From positions 1 to 64,000 of the forward strand of contig NZ_AP027733.1 of NCBI RefSeq assembly GCF_030296615.1: DNA of 64,000 nt, read 5' to 3'. Shown here piece by piece: positions 22,890-31,090 of the stretch (its first letter is position 1; every line of letters starts with the position of its first letter). Under the pieces are notes generated by a model. That model ran no database searches, had not been told where the DNA came from, and was given only the letters and a program-made list of their open reading frames with translations. The DNA comes from Frondihabitans sucicola. Lineage in GTDB: Bacteria; Actinomycetota; Actinomycetes; Actinomycetales; Microbacteriaceae. A program made the position numbers and the translations under genes.

Positions 22890-25760
22890 TTACTTCTTCG
22901 GCGTCCCCATGTCCCCTTCGGGCTCATCCAGGGCCGGGACCACGATGTCGCCGTAGTCGCCGACATCGACCTTGGTCGGCGTCCAGCGCTCTTCGGCGAG
23001 GCCGTGCTCGTGCCGAGTGTCGGCGAGCTGCTGAAGCGTCTGGCCGACGAGGGCGTCGTCGTGGTCGAGGGCGCTCCGCACGAGGTCGTCGACAGCGTCG
23101 TTCTTGAGCGGCTTCTTCAGATTGAGGCTTTTCAGGTGCGCGGGCCAGAGGTCCTCAGCGTCGGTCCCGAAGTCCTCAACGAACCGCACGTGCGCAGCGG
23201 CCTGCTGGCGCGCATCGATCAGTGCCCACGTGGCGGTGACGTACCGGTGAGCGAGGGCGGCCGTCGCCCGAGCCGCCTTCAGCTCCTCCTCGGCGACAGT
23301 GGCGCAGCGCGCGGAGTAGTCCATGACCTCGTCGAACATGACCTGGTCGACCCAGGCGAGTCGGGGGCGGGCGTCGCTGTAGCGGACAGCGTCGTCGGGC
23401 CAGTAGGGCAGGCCGCCGCGGCGGGTGCCGCCGATCACGGTCACGTAGCGGTCGTAGCTCGGGGAGAAGTGCTCCCAGGCCTCGTAGTGATGGGAATCGC
23501 GGGAGGTCGTAGGGATAGTGGCGACTCCGGCGGCGTCCTTCTCGATTCGGACCATCTTGACGGCGAGGAGGCCGTCGTCGCTCTTCGCGCCCCAACCGCT
23601 CGATCCGAGTCCCGAGGTCGCTCGCGCCTCGGCCTCGGAGGGCCGTCCGTTCCGCCAGGCGTAGATCGCCATCGTGCGGACCGCGGGCTCGCGAGGATCG
23701 TGGTACTCGGTGACGATGATGGGCGTGCCCTCGACGGAGTCGCGGAGGCTGTCGACGACCGCCTGTCGCTCGGGAGCAGTGAGGTAGTGCTTCGCGTTGA
23801 CGCCGAAGTGCCAGGTCTTCCATTCGTCGGCCTGCCAGGCGACGAAGAGCGCCGATGCGGTGCGCTTCTGGAGGACGCGCTCGGATTCGGTGGTGCCGAG
23901 GGTTCCGTCCTTGCGAATGGGCGTGATGTCCAGGAAGACGTTGGGGTCGTGAGCCTCAGGGCTCGCCGCGTAGACGTGCCACTTGCCCGCCTTGTCGCGG
24001 GCGACAGCGACGGCACCGGGGACGGTGCGGCCAGCCGCGATCATGCGCTCGACAGAGTCATCGCCCGCGTGAGACTGGCGGAGCTTGTACTCGGCGACGA
24101 TTTGGGTGGCCGCCTTTGCCTCGTGCTTGGGCTCGCCATTGAGGGGTCGAGCCCAGGTGTTGGCGACCTTCCACCAGTGCACGAGTTCGTCGACGATCGC
24201 AGGGGCCTCGTCGATGCCCGCACCCTCGGCCATGATCAGGCGGGCGATGAGGTCGCGGAACGGCGCCTCGGTGGCGGCCTCTGCGGCTTTCACTTCGAGC
24301 GCGGCCTGGATGGTGGGGACCATGGTCAGGAACGACTTGGAGCGGTTGTCGCGGCTGTTGAGGTAGTAGTTCAGGTCGGCGACGGTCACGAGGTCGAGCG
24401 GGAGGACCCAGGAGTCCGACGGCATGACCAGGCACGAGGCGCGGACGCTCGGTTCGGCGTCCGAGAGGCCGCGGTAGACGTAGCCAGGCTTGTCGGGGAC
24501 GGGGACGTTGCGCTTCCAGACCTTGTCGCTGCGCTTGAAGCGGATGACGAAGCCGCCGTCACGGCGCCCCTCGATGAGGTGCGGGGTGTTGCTCTCGGGG
24601 ACGGAGTCGATCGTGTCGGGGCGCAGGCGCGGGTGGTACGAGCGGCGATTCCACCCCTCGCCGCGGAGGTCGCGGAACTCCTCCGTGCGCCAGTCGCCGA
24701 TGACGCGCATGCCGGGGCGCAGGAGCGCGTTCAAGCGGCGCTGGTACGCGGAGAACGACTCGCGGCCGTCGGTGAGCTGAAGGGCGTCGTCGCCGTCCTG
24801 GACGAGGACGATCTTGCCTTCGTCTTGGTCTTCGAGGCGCAGGAAGCTGGCTCCACCCTCGGGCAGCGGATGCCAGGCCGGGGTGCGGTCCATGATGCCC
24901 TGGAGCACGAGGAGGACGCGCATGTAGTGGCGACGCTTGGCGTCAGCCTTCTTCTCCAGTTCCAGCCACTCGTCAGAGCCGGGGACGACGGGCTCGCCGA
25001 AGCGTCGGCCGAAGCCGAAGAGCCCCTTGTCGAAGACCTCGACGAACTCGGTGCGGCGGGGAAGCACTCGGTCGAAGATGCGCAGCTCGGGGTCGACGGT
25101 AAGCAGGTAGACCTTCTCGCCGTTGCGGATCAGCCAGTAGGACTGCTCGTTCGCAGCACGCTTGTAGGCGTCCTCGAAGATGTTGCCCGACGAGGTGACG
25201 ACCTTGGTCGGGATGAGGACGACGACGCCCTTCTGCTCGGGCAGGATGCGATTGAGGTTGGCGTCGTCTTCGAGGAGCCAGTTCACGAACTCGGGGATGT
25301 CGTTGTGGTCCATCCCCGTCGACTTCTTACCCATGAGCACGAGGGACTCCTCGGCCATGACGAGCACCCGCTGGCGGAGGTGGATCGGGGTGTCGGCGGG
25401 CGCGGGCTCGCCATCGCGGATGAGCTGGAGGGTTTCGTCTCTCCCGAGATAAAGATCGACACTCCACATGACCTCGGTGAGGCGCGCGAGCTGCTCCTTG
25501 AGCGGGGCCATGGTCGCGTTCAGCTCCGCCATCTGCTTGCGGAAGGCGGCCTCCATCTCGGATCGCTGACGCTCCATTTCGACCTTCATCTCGGCCTGGC
25601 GCCGCTCGACCTCGACCTGCTGGCGGGCCAGCTCGACACGAGCTTCCGTCGCAGCCTTGCGGGTCTCGACCGCGTTCGCGCCCGCGAAGGGGACAACGTC
25701 GCTCAACGGAGTCTGCTCGGGCTCATCAGGGCTTGCGGGCGCGACGATGTCGGCGCTCAC
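22890..25760 (-). CDS. Large unrecognised 956-residue protein
   Basis: GTG 25760 overlaps the stop of the gene above. Residues about 30-95 form a charged coiled coil (EVERRQAEMKVEMERQRSEM). The remainder is a mix of folds with ILPEQKGVVVLIPTKVV, SYWLIRNGEKVYLLTVDPEL and WVLPLDLVTVADLNYYLNS. No Walker, nuclease or polymerase motif is seen. The largest protein in the window and probably central to the element, but its role cannot be named. Co-transcribed with 26116. Confidence 0.7.
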   Translation of the reverse strand: MSADIVAPASPDEPEQTPLSDVVPFAGANAVETRKAATEARVELARQQVEVERRQAEMKVEMERQRSEMEAAFRKQMAELNATMAPLKEQLARLTEVMWSVDLYLGRDETLQLIRDGEPAPADTPIHLRQRVLVMAEESLVLMGKKSTGMDHNDIPEFVNWLLEDDANLNRILPEQKGVVVLIPTKVVTSSGNIFEDAYKRAANEQSYWLIRNGEKVYLLTVDPELRIFDRVLPRRTEFVEVFDKGLFGFGRRFGEPVVPGSDEWLELEKKADAKRRHYMRVLLVLQGIMDRTPAWHPLPEGGASFLRLEDQDEGKIVLVQDGDDALQLTDGRESFSAYQRRLNALLRPGMRVIGDWRTEEFRDLRGEGWNRRSYHPRLRPDTIDSVPESNTPHLIEGRRDGGFVIRFKRSDKVWKRNVPVPDKPGYVYRGLSDAEPSVRASCLVMPSDSWVLPLDLVTVADLNYYLNSRDNRSKSFLTMVPTIQAALEVKAAEAATEAPFRDLIARLIMAEGAGIDEAPAIVDELVHWWKVANTWARPLNGEPKHEAKAATQIVAEYKLRQSHAGDDSVERMIAAGRTVPGAVAVARDKAGKWHVYAASPEAHDPNVFLDITPIRKDGTLGTTESERVLQKRTASALFVAWQADEWKTWHFGVNAKHYLTAPERQAVVDSLRDSVEGTPIIVTEYHDPREPAVRTMAIYAWRNGRPSEAEARATSGLGSSGWGAKSDDGLLAVKMVRIEKDAAGVATIPTTSRDSHHYEAWEHFSPSYDRYVTVIGGTRRGGLPYWPDDAVRYSDARPRLAWVDQVMFDEVMDYSARCATVAEEELKAARATAALAHRYVTATWALIDARQQAAAHVRFVEDFGTDAEDLWPAHLKSLNLKKPLKNDAVDDLVRSALDHDDALVGQTLQQLADTRHEHGLAEERWTPTKVDVGDYGDIVVPALDEPEGDMGTPKK

Positions 25761-26116
25761 GAGGCCGCTCCGACGAGGACGTACTCGCGGAACTCGACGG
25801 GGTCCTTGAGGTAGTGGAGCATCCATGGGCAGGTGTCGCCGCGGGGGCGCAAGAAGTCTCGGCGACCATTGAAGTTCACCGGGCGTCCGCCGGTCATGAT
25901 GCCGAGGCTCCGCTCGAAGGCTGCGACGTCGTGACCGAGGGTGCACTCCAGGGGGTGCGGGATCACGGTGTCGACGTGCTCCGCGCAGCGCGTGGAGGCG
26001 GGACGCGTCGTCCAGCCGAGAGCGCGTGCGTCGGCGGCGAGTTCGTCGTCGCTCTTCCAGTCGTCCCGGAAGGTGTGCTGCTTGCCGCAGGCGCGGCATT
26101 CGATGAAGGCGGTCAT
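25757..26116 (-). CDS. Zinc-ribbon-containing 119-residue protein
   Basis: ATG 26116 after GAGGACCCC. FIECRACGKQHTF gives a CxxC; a second Cys/His set (STRCAEHVDT, PLECTLGH) follows. It directly precedes and overlaps the 956-residue gene, suggesting partners. Confidence 0.65.
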   Translation of the reverse strand: MTAFIECRACGKQHTFRDDWKSDDELAADARALGWTTRPASTRCAEHVDTVIPHPLECTLGHDVAAFERSLGIMTGGRPVNFNGRRDFLRPRGDTCPWMLHYLKDPVEFREYVLVGAAS

Positions 26117-26184
26117 GGGGTCCTCTGCGACCCCGTCCCTCGGAGTCTCATCTACTACAGTACACCCCTGCCCGAATTCGTCAA
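26117..26184 (-). promoter_or_regulatory. Shared promoter with AGGGA hairpin leader
   Basis: TTGACG 26179-26184, spacer 16, TACTGT 26157-26162. Stem GACTCCG/CGGGGTC, loop AGGGA, then AGAGGACCCC. Confidence 0.85.
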
Positions 26185-27077
26185 GGTGTCGACTGAGATG
26201 CCTCGCGCTCGGCGCCGTCTCGGCCAGCTCCGCCTCGCGCCGTCCGTGCCGCCAAGAGCTGGCTGACGATGATGGTCGCGCTGGCACCCGCGGCGCAGGA
26301 GAAGAGCCAGAACACGAAGGTCAGCCCAGCGCTTGCCGCCGCTAATCCCCCGAGGATCAGGCCCCATCCGGCGACCTGAGCGACGGCACCCCAGGGGACC
26401 TGCTTTGCCTGCGCCCTGTAGGCGTGACGCCCCATCGGCACGCCCCACAGGAACGCGATCGCGAGGAGCACCAGGTAGAGCCAGACCGGGTTGCCGCCGT
26501 GACCTCCGAAGTAGGACCAGCCAGACACGGCAAGGAAGGCCACGAGGCCGACGATCGAGGAGATCAGGTCGGTGCGCATCTTGGCGGCGCGGCGCCGGGT
26601 CCATGCCGGGAGCTTTCGGGGAACGAAGGGCGAGGGCTCTCTCACGGGTGCCCGCTTGCCGACGATCGCCCAGCGGAGCGCGCAGCCGACGAGAATGCCT
26701 GCGACGGCGCCCATGATGCCGGGCGAGATGGCGTGGGGCCACGTGGGCCCGAAGGCCAGCGCCCCGACGAAAAATGCGGCCATGAAGCCGATGCTGGCCA
26801 GGAGGATTGGCAGGGCGGCGAACAGGACCGACGTGACGACGAGGCCGACCGCGAGGCCCACGAGGGTGATCTCGGGACTGCGCGCGCCAGGGTCGCTCAT
26901 GCTGCCAAGGAGGCCCCAGAACGTGCCGAGCGCCAGGGCTAGGACGATGAAGTAGCCACCGAGCGGAGTCAGGGCTTCACCGCGCCAGGACCACATGTCC
27001 CGCCAGTTCCTTCGCGCCTGCCGCTTGGATCGGGCCTTGCGATCGCGCTTCTTGCGGGCCGCCGGGTCGAGTGCCAT
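26181..27077 (-). CDS. Polytopic membrane protein
   Basis: 298 residues. A very basic N-terminus (ARKKRDRKARSKRQARRNWR) precedes about seven hydrophobic helices, for example YFIVLALALGTFWGLLG and GLVVTSVLFAALPILLASIG. No transporter family is recognised. Its promoter lies 143 bases upstream, and that leader lacks the hairpin but contains a 16-mer repeat. Confidence 0.65.
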   Translation of the reverse strand: MALDPAARKKRDRKARSKRQARRNWRDMWSWRGEALTPLGGYFIVLALALGTFWGLLGSMSDPGARSPEITLVGLAVGLVVTSVLFAALPILLASIGFMAAFFVGALAFGPTWPHAISPGIMGAVAGILVGCALRWAIVGKRAPVREPSPFVPRKLPAWTRRRAAKMRTDLISSIVGLVAFLAVSGWSYFGGHGGNPVWLYLVLLAIAFLWGVPMGRHAYRAQAKQVPWGAVAQVAGWGLILGGLAAASAGLTFVFWLFSCAAGASATIIVSQLLAARTARGGAGRDGAEREASQSTP

Positions 27078-27169
27078 GTCGCCTGTCTCCCTGATGATGA
27101 CGATGCGCGAGATTCGTTCCCGCGTGTGGAGTTGACGTCGGGCCCGAATAGCCCGGCATCATGGAGGTG

Positions 27170-27185
27170 CTCCCATCCCCGACCC
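27170..27185 (-). repeat. Intergenic 16-mer (reverse)
   Basis: CTCCCATCCCCGACCC; unusual in lying inside the presumed 5' leader of the gene at 27077. Confidence 0.85.
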
Positions 27186-27220
27186 GCGGGCCACGGGGAC
27201 GCGCCTCTTCCACTGTGACT

Positions 27221-27249
27221 ACAGTACACGCAGAACCACGTTGCGTCAA
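27221..27249 (-). promoter_or_regulatory. Shared promoter without hairpin
   Basis: TTGACG 27244-27249, spacer 17, TACTGT 27221-27226. The leader to ATG 27077 is about 143 bases. Confidence 0.75.
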
Positions 27250-27274
27250 TTCTGAAATAGGTCTCGCATGCGTG

Positions 27275-27344
27275 TTGACACCCTGCATATGCACGTGTAC
27301 TGTAGCGATCAAGAGGTTCGAGGGACGGACCGCGAGAGGACACC
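27275..27344 (+). promoter_or_regulatory. Shared promoter with AGGGA hairpin leader
   Basis: TTGACA 27275-27280, spacer 17 with GCATATGCACGTG, TACTGT 27298-27303. Stem GGTTCG/CGGACC, loop AGGGA, GAGAGGACACC. Divergent from the promoter at 27221. Confidence 0.9.
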
Positions 27345-28301
27345 ATGACCGGCACGAAGGCACTCCAGGACCAGAGCCCCGTCGAGATCGACGAGCAGCT
27401 CTACGAGCTGTACAGCAAGCAGGCCCCGTTCCTCAACGACATCGCGTCCGCCTCCAAGGCCCTCAAGCGCATCGACGAGGTCGAGCTGGAGATCGCCAAG
27501 GGCGTCACCCGGAACGCCTGGGTCGTCCGCGACGGCAACAAGGAGCGCTACGAGACCATCGTCGCCGAAGCCAAGGCTGGCCTCGCCGCCCTCCGCGAGC
27601 TGGAGACGCCCTTCCACGACGAGTTCAACGCCCGCGGCGGCTGGACCCGCGCCTACGTCGTCAGCGGTGGCCACGTCCACAAGAGCATGGGCTGCTCGAC
27701 CTGCTTCCCCACGACGCGTTTCTCGTGGGTGACCGACTTCTCGGGGCATGACGAGGCTGAGATCGTCGACGCCGCGGGTGAGCGTGCGTGCACGGTCTGC
27801 TACCCGTCGGCTCCGGTCGACGTCCTGAAGAAGGCGACCCGCATCTTCACGGAGGACGAGAGGGCCGCCCAGGCCGATCGCGAGAAGCGTGCGGCCGAGA
27901 AGGTCGAGCGCGACGCCAAGAAGGCCGCGAAGGCCATCGAGCACCCCACGGGCGAGGTCGTCCGCGACGGCTACGGCTACCCGACGAAGACCGAGGTCAC
28001 GGCCCAGACGGGCGCTGTCGACGCCTACCTCAACAGCCTCTACCGTCCCACGCAGATCGCTGGATGGGGCGACGGCTCCACGTACGCCGGGACCGACGAG
28101 CAGATCAAGAACGACGAGATCGTCCGCGTCAACACGGAGGCCCTGGCATTCAAGCGCGGGACAGACGTCGACACCCAGCTCGACATCGTCCGCGAGAAGG
28201 CGATCGCGAAGTTCATCAAGGAATTTGGCACCGACGAGGCGCTGGCGATGAAGGACGAGCTGAAGGCCCTCCGCGCGAAGAACAAGGCCCGCCAGGCGTA
28301 G
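27345..28301 (+). CDS. Paired-CxxC protein, paralogue 1
   Basis: 318 residues. A helical N-terminus, then RGGWTRAYVVSGGHVHKSMG, a metal-site-like core C-S-T-C and C-T-V-C about 30 residues apart (GCSTCFPTTRFSW...ERACTVCYPSAP), a charged coiled coil (REKRAAEKVERDAKKAAK) and a helical C-terminus ending KNKARQA. His plus four Cys suggest a zinc-binding domain. Its neighbour at 28495 is a clear paralogue. Confidence 0.75.
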   Translation: MTGTKALQDQSPVEIDEQLYELYSKQAPFLNDIASASKALKRIDEVELEIAKGVTRNAWVVRDGNKERYETIVAEAKAGLAALRELETPFHDEFNARGGWTRAYVVSGGHVHKSMGCSTCFPTTRFSWVTDFSGHDEAEIVDAAGERACTVCYPSAPVDVLKKATRIFTEDERAAQADREKRAAEKVERDAKKAAKAIEHPTGEVVRDGYGYPTKTEVTAQTGAVDAYLNSLYRPTQIAGWGDGSTYAGTDEQIKNDEIVRVNTEALAFKRGTDVDTQLDIVREKAIAKFIKEFGTDEALAMKDELKALRAKNKARQA

Positions 28302-28307
28302 CTCGTC

Positions 28308-28339
28308 AGGGGCGGGCGGCCTTCGGGTCGCCCGCCCCT
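28308..28339 (+). terminator. Hairpin terminator
   Basis: AGGGGCGGGCG pairs with CGCCCGCCCCT just after the stop at 28301. Confidence 0.75.
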
Positions 28340-28367
28340 CGCGTTGCCGGGTCGCTTCCGCCAGGTT

Positions 28368-28383
28368 CTCCCATCCCTGACCC
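28368..28383 (-). repeat. Intergenic 16-mer, one mismatch
   Basis: CTCCCATCCCTGACCC lies between the terminator and the next promoter. Confidence 0.8.
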
Positions 28384-28424
28384 GCAGGCGCTTTGGCTGG
28401 TTGAAGTGGCGTCCCATCCGGATG

Positions 28425-28494
28425 TTGACGACATGCATATGCACGTGTACTGTAGCCAGCAAGAGGTTCGAGGGACGGACTTCGAGAGGACATC
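28425..28494 (+). promoter_or_regulatory. Shared promoter with AGGGA hairpin leader
   Basis: TTGACG 28425-28430, spacer 17, TACTGT 28448-28453. Stem GGTTCG/CGGACT (one G-U), loop AGGGA, GAGAGGACATC. Confidence 0.9.
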
Positions 28495-29454
28495 ATGCAG
28501 ACCACCGATAAGCCGCTCACCGAGCAGACGCCCGCCGAGATCGACCGCCAGCTCTCCGCCATCTACGTCAAGCGGACCGTCCTCGGCAGCCTCATCGCCA
28601 ACGAGGGGCGCCGCATCGAGATCGCGGAGGACTCGATCGCCGCCGACGAGATCGCCGGACGCACCGAGCGCATCGGCGCCGACCTCGACCGCATCGCAGG
28701 CTTCCGCGCCACTCTTGCCGACCTCGAACTCCAGCGCGCAGTCCTCGGCATCGACGAGGAGCCCCTGGAGGCCGAGTTCACCCGCCGCGGCGGCTGGACC
28801 CGCGCCTTCATCGTCAACGGCGGCCACGTCCACTCCTCGCGGAGCTGCACCTCCTGCTTCCCCACCACGCGCTTCACCTGGCTCACCAACCTCTCCGACC
28901 GCCCTGAGGCCGAGATCGTCCAGGGCGCCGGAGAGCGCGCCTGCACCATCTGCTACCCGACTGCCCCCGTGGACGTGCTCCGCCAGGCCAGCGTCGTCTT
29001 CTCCGACGAGGAGCGTGCCGAGCACGAGGCTCGCGCCCGTCGCCACGCCGCGGCGGCAGCCCTCGATGGCAAGAAGCCCGACAACAAGCTCACCCACCCG
29101 CGCGGCGAGGTCGTCGTCGACCGCTGGGGTCGCCCGGCCAAGACCGAGAAGGACGCGGTCTCCGCGGCCATCTCCGCCATCTACGACGGCTTCTACCTGC
29201 CCATCGCGTACGCGTCCTGGAAGCGCCCCGCGTACGTCGGCAGCGACGAGGAGGCCCGCAACAAGGAGATCATCCGCATCGCCATCCAGGCCCTCGCGCG
29301 CAAGCACCGCACGGACGACCAGCTCCAGCTCGACATTCTGACCGCGAAGGCCATCGCCCAGTTCATCCGCCTCAACCGCGGCTCGCTCGACGCGAAGCTG
29401 CTGGAGCTGGACCTGCGCGTCCTGAAGGCCCGGATCAAGCTCGCCCAGGGCTGA
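28495..29454 (+). CDS. Paired-CxxC protein, paralogue 2
   Basis: 319 residues, alignable over most of its length with the gene at 27345: RGGWTRAFIVNGGHVHSSRS, C-T-S-C-F-P-T-T-R-F, GAGERACTICYPTAPVDVL, HPRGEVVVDRWG. The N-terminal helices differ most. Same promoter and leader type. Function unknown; the conserved HVH plus Cys sites suggest metal binding. Confidence 0.75.
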   Translation: MQTTDKPLTEQTPAEIDRQLSAIYVKRTVLGSLIANEGRRIEIAEDSIAADEIAGRTERIGADLDRIAGFRATLADLELQRAVLGIDEEPLEAEFTRRGGWTRAFIVNGGHVHSSRSCTSCFPTTRFTWLTNLSDRPEAEIVQGAGERACTICYPTAPVDVLRQASVVFSDEERAEHEARARRHAAAAALDGKKPDNKLTHPRGEVVVDRWGRPAKTEKDAVSAAISAIYDGFYLPIAYASWKRPAYVGSDEEARNKEIIRIAIQALARKHRTDDQLQLDILTAKAIAQFIRLNRGSLDAKLLELDLRVLKARIKLAQG

Positions 29455-29506
29455 GAGGGTTCAGTCGTTCACGGCCGCGTGATCCTTGCGCGTGCTGGGG
29501 TCGGGT

Positions 29507-29522
29507 GGGTCGGGGATGGGAG
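29507..29522 (+). repeat. Intergenic 16-mer GGGTCGGGGATGGGAG
   Basis: Between the paralogue at 28495 and the next promoter; note the opposite orientation to the copy at 28368 although the genes have the same strand. Confidence 0.85.
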
Positions 29523-29569
29523 GCCCCCGAAAAATGTCGTAGCGCCTGGGTAGCGTTCTTTCACGCGTG

Positions 29570-29641
29570 TTGACACGTATTCACTACGCATGTACTGTAG
29601 GGTTCTGTTGAGCCCGAGGGACGGGCCCGCGAGAGGACACC
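29570..29641 (+). promoter_or_regulatory. Shared promoter with AGGGA hairpin leader
   Basis: TTGACA 29570-29575, spacer 17, TACTGT 29593-29598. Stem GCCCG/CGGGC, loop AGGGA, GAGAGGACACC. A degenerate copy of the CGCTA palindrome lies at 29541-29555. Confidence 0.9.
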
Positions 29642-30088
29642 ATGACCATCCAGACCAACGCCAACGCCTCCATCCCCCGCGCCACGCTCGGCACGCCTGA
29701 CGCCGTCACCTGGTCGCGCCAGCGTTTCGGCCTCCTGCCCTTCATCTTCTGGGGAGCCTGGGTCGGCCCCGTGCTCACCGTCTCCGCCGCTGGCAGCATG
29801 GCCGCCGGGAACGACGTCAGCCCGTGGGTCATCGTCGTCGGCCTCGCCATGACCGCTTTCGCGCTCAAGATGATCCTTCCGGCAGCCCGCAAGACGAAGT
29901 TCGCCCGAGCCGCCTTCCGCGAGTGGGTCGCGCGCCACACCCCCACCCTGACCGAGACCGAGCGCCACTACTTCATCCGTCACTGCGAGGCCGAGGTCCA
30001 GAATCTCTGGGGCAAGAACCCGTCCTGGTTCATCCAGGGCCCCACGAGCCCCGACGGCAAGTACGACCTGCGTCTCGTCGTCGAATAG
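29642..30088 (+). CDS. Two-helix membrane protein, paralogue 1
   Basis: 148 residues. Hydrophobic segments FGLLPFIFWGAWVGPVLTVS and VIVVGLAMTAFALKMILPA precede a soluble domain with HTPTLTETERHYFIRHCEAE. Paralogous to the gene at 30222. Function unknown. Confidence 0.7.
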   Translation: MTIQTNANASIPRATLGTPDAVTWSRQRFGLLPFIFWGAWVGPVLTVSAAGSMAAGNDVSPWVIVVGLAMTAFALKMILPAARKTKFARAAFREWVARHTPTLTETERHYFIRHCEAEVQNLWGKNPSWFIQGPTSPDGKYDLRLVVE

Positions 30089-30101
30089 GCAAGGACCGCT
30101 G

Positions 30102-30133
30102 GGCCGCTCCGCATCGCGCGGGGCGGCCTTTGT
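30102..30133 (+). terminator. Hairpin terminator
   Basis: GGCCGCTCC/GGGGCGGCC stem followed by TTT. Confidence 0.65.
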
Positions 30134-30152
30134 CGTATCCACCAATTCAGTG

Positions 30153-30221
30153 TTGACAGTTCGTTACAAACGTGTACTGTAGGACTCATGAAGCCCGAGG
30201 GACGGGCTCCGAGAGGACACC
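30153..30221 (+). promoter_or_regulatory. Shared promoter with AGGGA hairpin leader
   Basis: TTGACA 30153-30158, spacer 16, TACTGT 30175-30180. Stem AGCCCG/CGGGCT, loop AGGGA, GAGAGGACACC. Confidence 0.9.
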
Positions 30222-30656
30222 ATGACCACGATCACCAGCATCAACGCTCCGGCACCCACGACCCCCGAGGTCGTCACCGCCCACCGCAATCTCTGGGGCT
30301 TCGTCCCCTTCATCGTCTGGCACGGCTACCTCGGCCCGCTGCTGATCGTCGCTGGCCTCTACGCCCCGGCAATCGACGCCACCGACCGCCCCGCACTGAT
30401 CATCCTCGGCGCGATCGCCACGGCCCTCGTCGGCCCCTTCTTCATCCGCGCCGTCGCCCGCCACATCAAGGCGCGCCTCACCCTCGCAAGCTTCGTCATC
30501 GACCACGCGCCGACCATGACCGACGCCGAGCGCCGCTACTTCATCCGCCACGCGGTCGTCGAGATCACCAACGAGTTCTCAGCCCACCCGGTGTTCACGT
30601 TCTCGGCCCCCGCCGACGCCCGCAAGCTCGTCACCTACTCGCTGACCGTCCGCTAG
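30222..30656 (+). CDS. Two-helix membrane protein, paralogue 2
   Basis: 144 residues. LWGFVPFIVWHGYLGPLLIV and a second hydrophobic helix, then DHAPTMTDAERRYFIRHAVV, matching TPTLTETERHYFIRHCEA of the preceding gene. Same expression signals. Confidence 0.7.
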   Translation: MTTITSINAPAPTTPEVVTAHRNLWGFVPFIVWHGYLGPLLIVAGLYAPAIDATDRPALIILGAIATALVGPFFIRAVARHIKARLTLASFVIDHAPTMTDAERRYFIRHAVVEITNEFSAHPVFTFSAPADARKLVTYSLTVR

Positions 30657-30666
30657 CGCCGCGGAA

Positions 30667-30696
30667 CCCGCCCCGTCTCTCACGAGGCGGGGCGTT
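30667..30696 (+). terminator. Hairpin terminator
   Basis: CCCGCCCC pairs with GGCGGGGC, followed by TTT. The T-run belongs to a variant of the 12-mer (TTTCCGTGCCC at 30694). Confidence 0.65.
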
Positions 30697-30865
30697 TCCG
30701 TGCCCGCACGCGGGGCACTCGATCCCAGAGCAGAACCTTCGCCCATGCGCGTCGAAGGACAGCGAGGGTCGCCATGTCCTCTTCGTCGACTTCGAGGTGA
30801 ATCTCGTACATATCGACGGCTGTCCTGAGTGCACCGATCTGCGCCTGGGTGAGTCGGTTGGACAC
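30680..30865 (-). CDS. Small helical protein, paralogue of the gene at 20942
   Basis: 61 residues from GTG 30865 with GGAGAGG upstream. RLTQAQIGALRTAVDMYEIH then LAVLRRAWAKV; same architecture as the 63-residue protein at 21133. Convergent with the gene at 30222. Confidence 0.6.
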   Translation of the reverse strand: MSNRLTQAQIGALRTAVDMYEIHLEVDEEDMATLAVLRRAWAKVLLWDRVPRVRARKRPAS

Positions 30866-30964
30866 GGTGACCTCTCCGGGGTGCCGCGATGACGCCCTCA
30901 CCATCTATGGGCCGAAGGAGCCTCCGTTTTTCCCAGATCGCCAGAAGACTCTCGGAATGGACCG

Positions 30965-30980
30965 CGCTACTCGGGTAGCG
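30965..30980. promoter_or_regulatory. Operator-like palindrome CGCTACTCGGGTAGCG
   Basis: Perfect six-base arms. It lies upstream of the prepilin-like gene, followed by A- and T-rich tracts and a hairpin at 31010. No sure promoter is seen. Confidence 0.5.
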
Positions 30981-31009
30981 AATTTTGAAAAAGGGGTGCG
31001 TTTTTTGAC

Positions 31010-31031
31010 GAGTCCCCGATTTGGGGGACTC
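31010..31031. terminator. Hairpin upstream of the prepilin gene
   Basis: GAGTCCCC pairs with GGGGACTC around a short loop, preceded by TTTTTT on the + strand. On the minus strand it would act as a terminator (A-run converted to T-run on the other side is absent), so its role is unsure. Confidence 0.4.
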
Positions 31032-31090
31032 CCAACTCTTCCGTTCGGTTCGAGACGGTGATTGGACACACGAATAGTCCCTGGAGAAGC

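Noticed and set aside
23004..25814. 936-codon + strand open frame
   Set aside because: Antisense to the 956-residue gene; composition (Gly/Val/Asp/Glu) is that of a mirror frame in GC-rich DNA.
29541..29555. Full copy of the CGCTA palindrome
   Set aside because: Left arm degenerate; listed only as a possible remnant.
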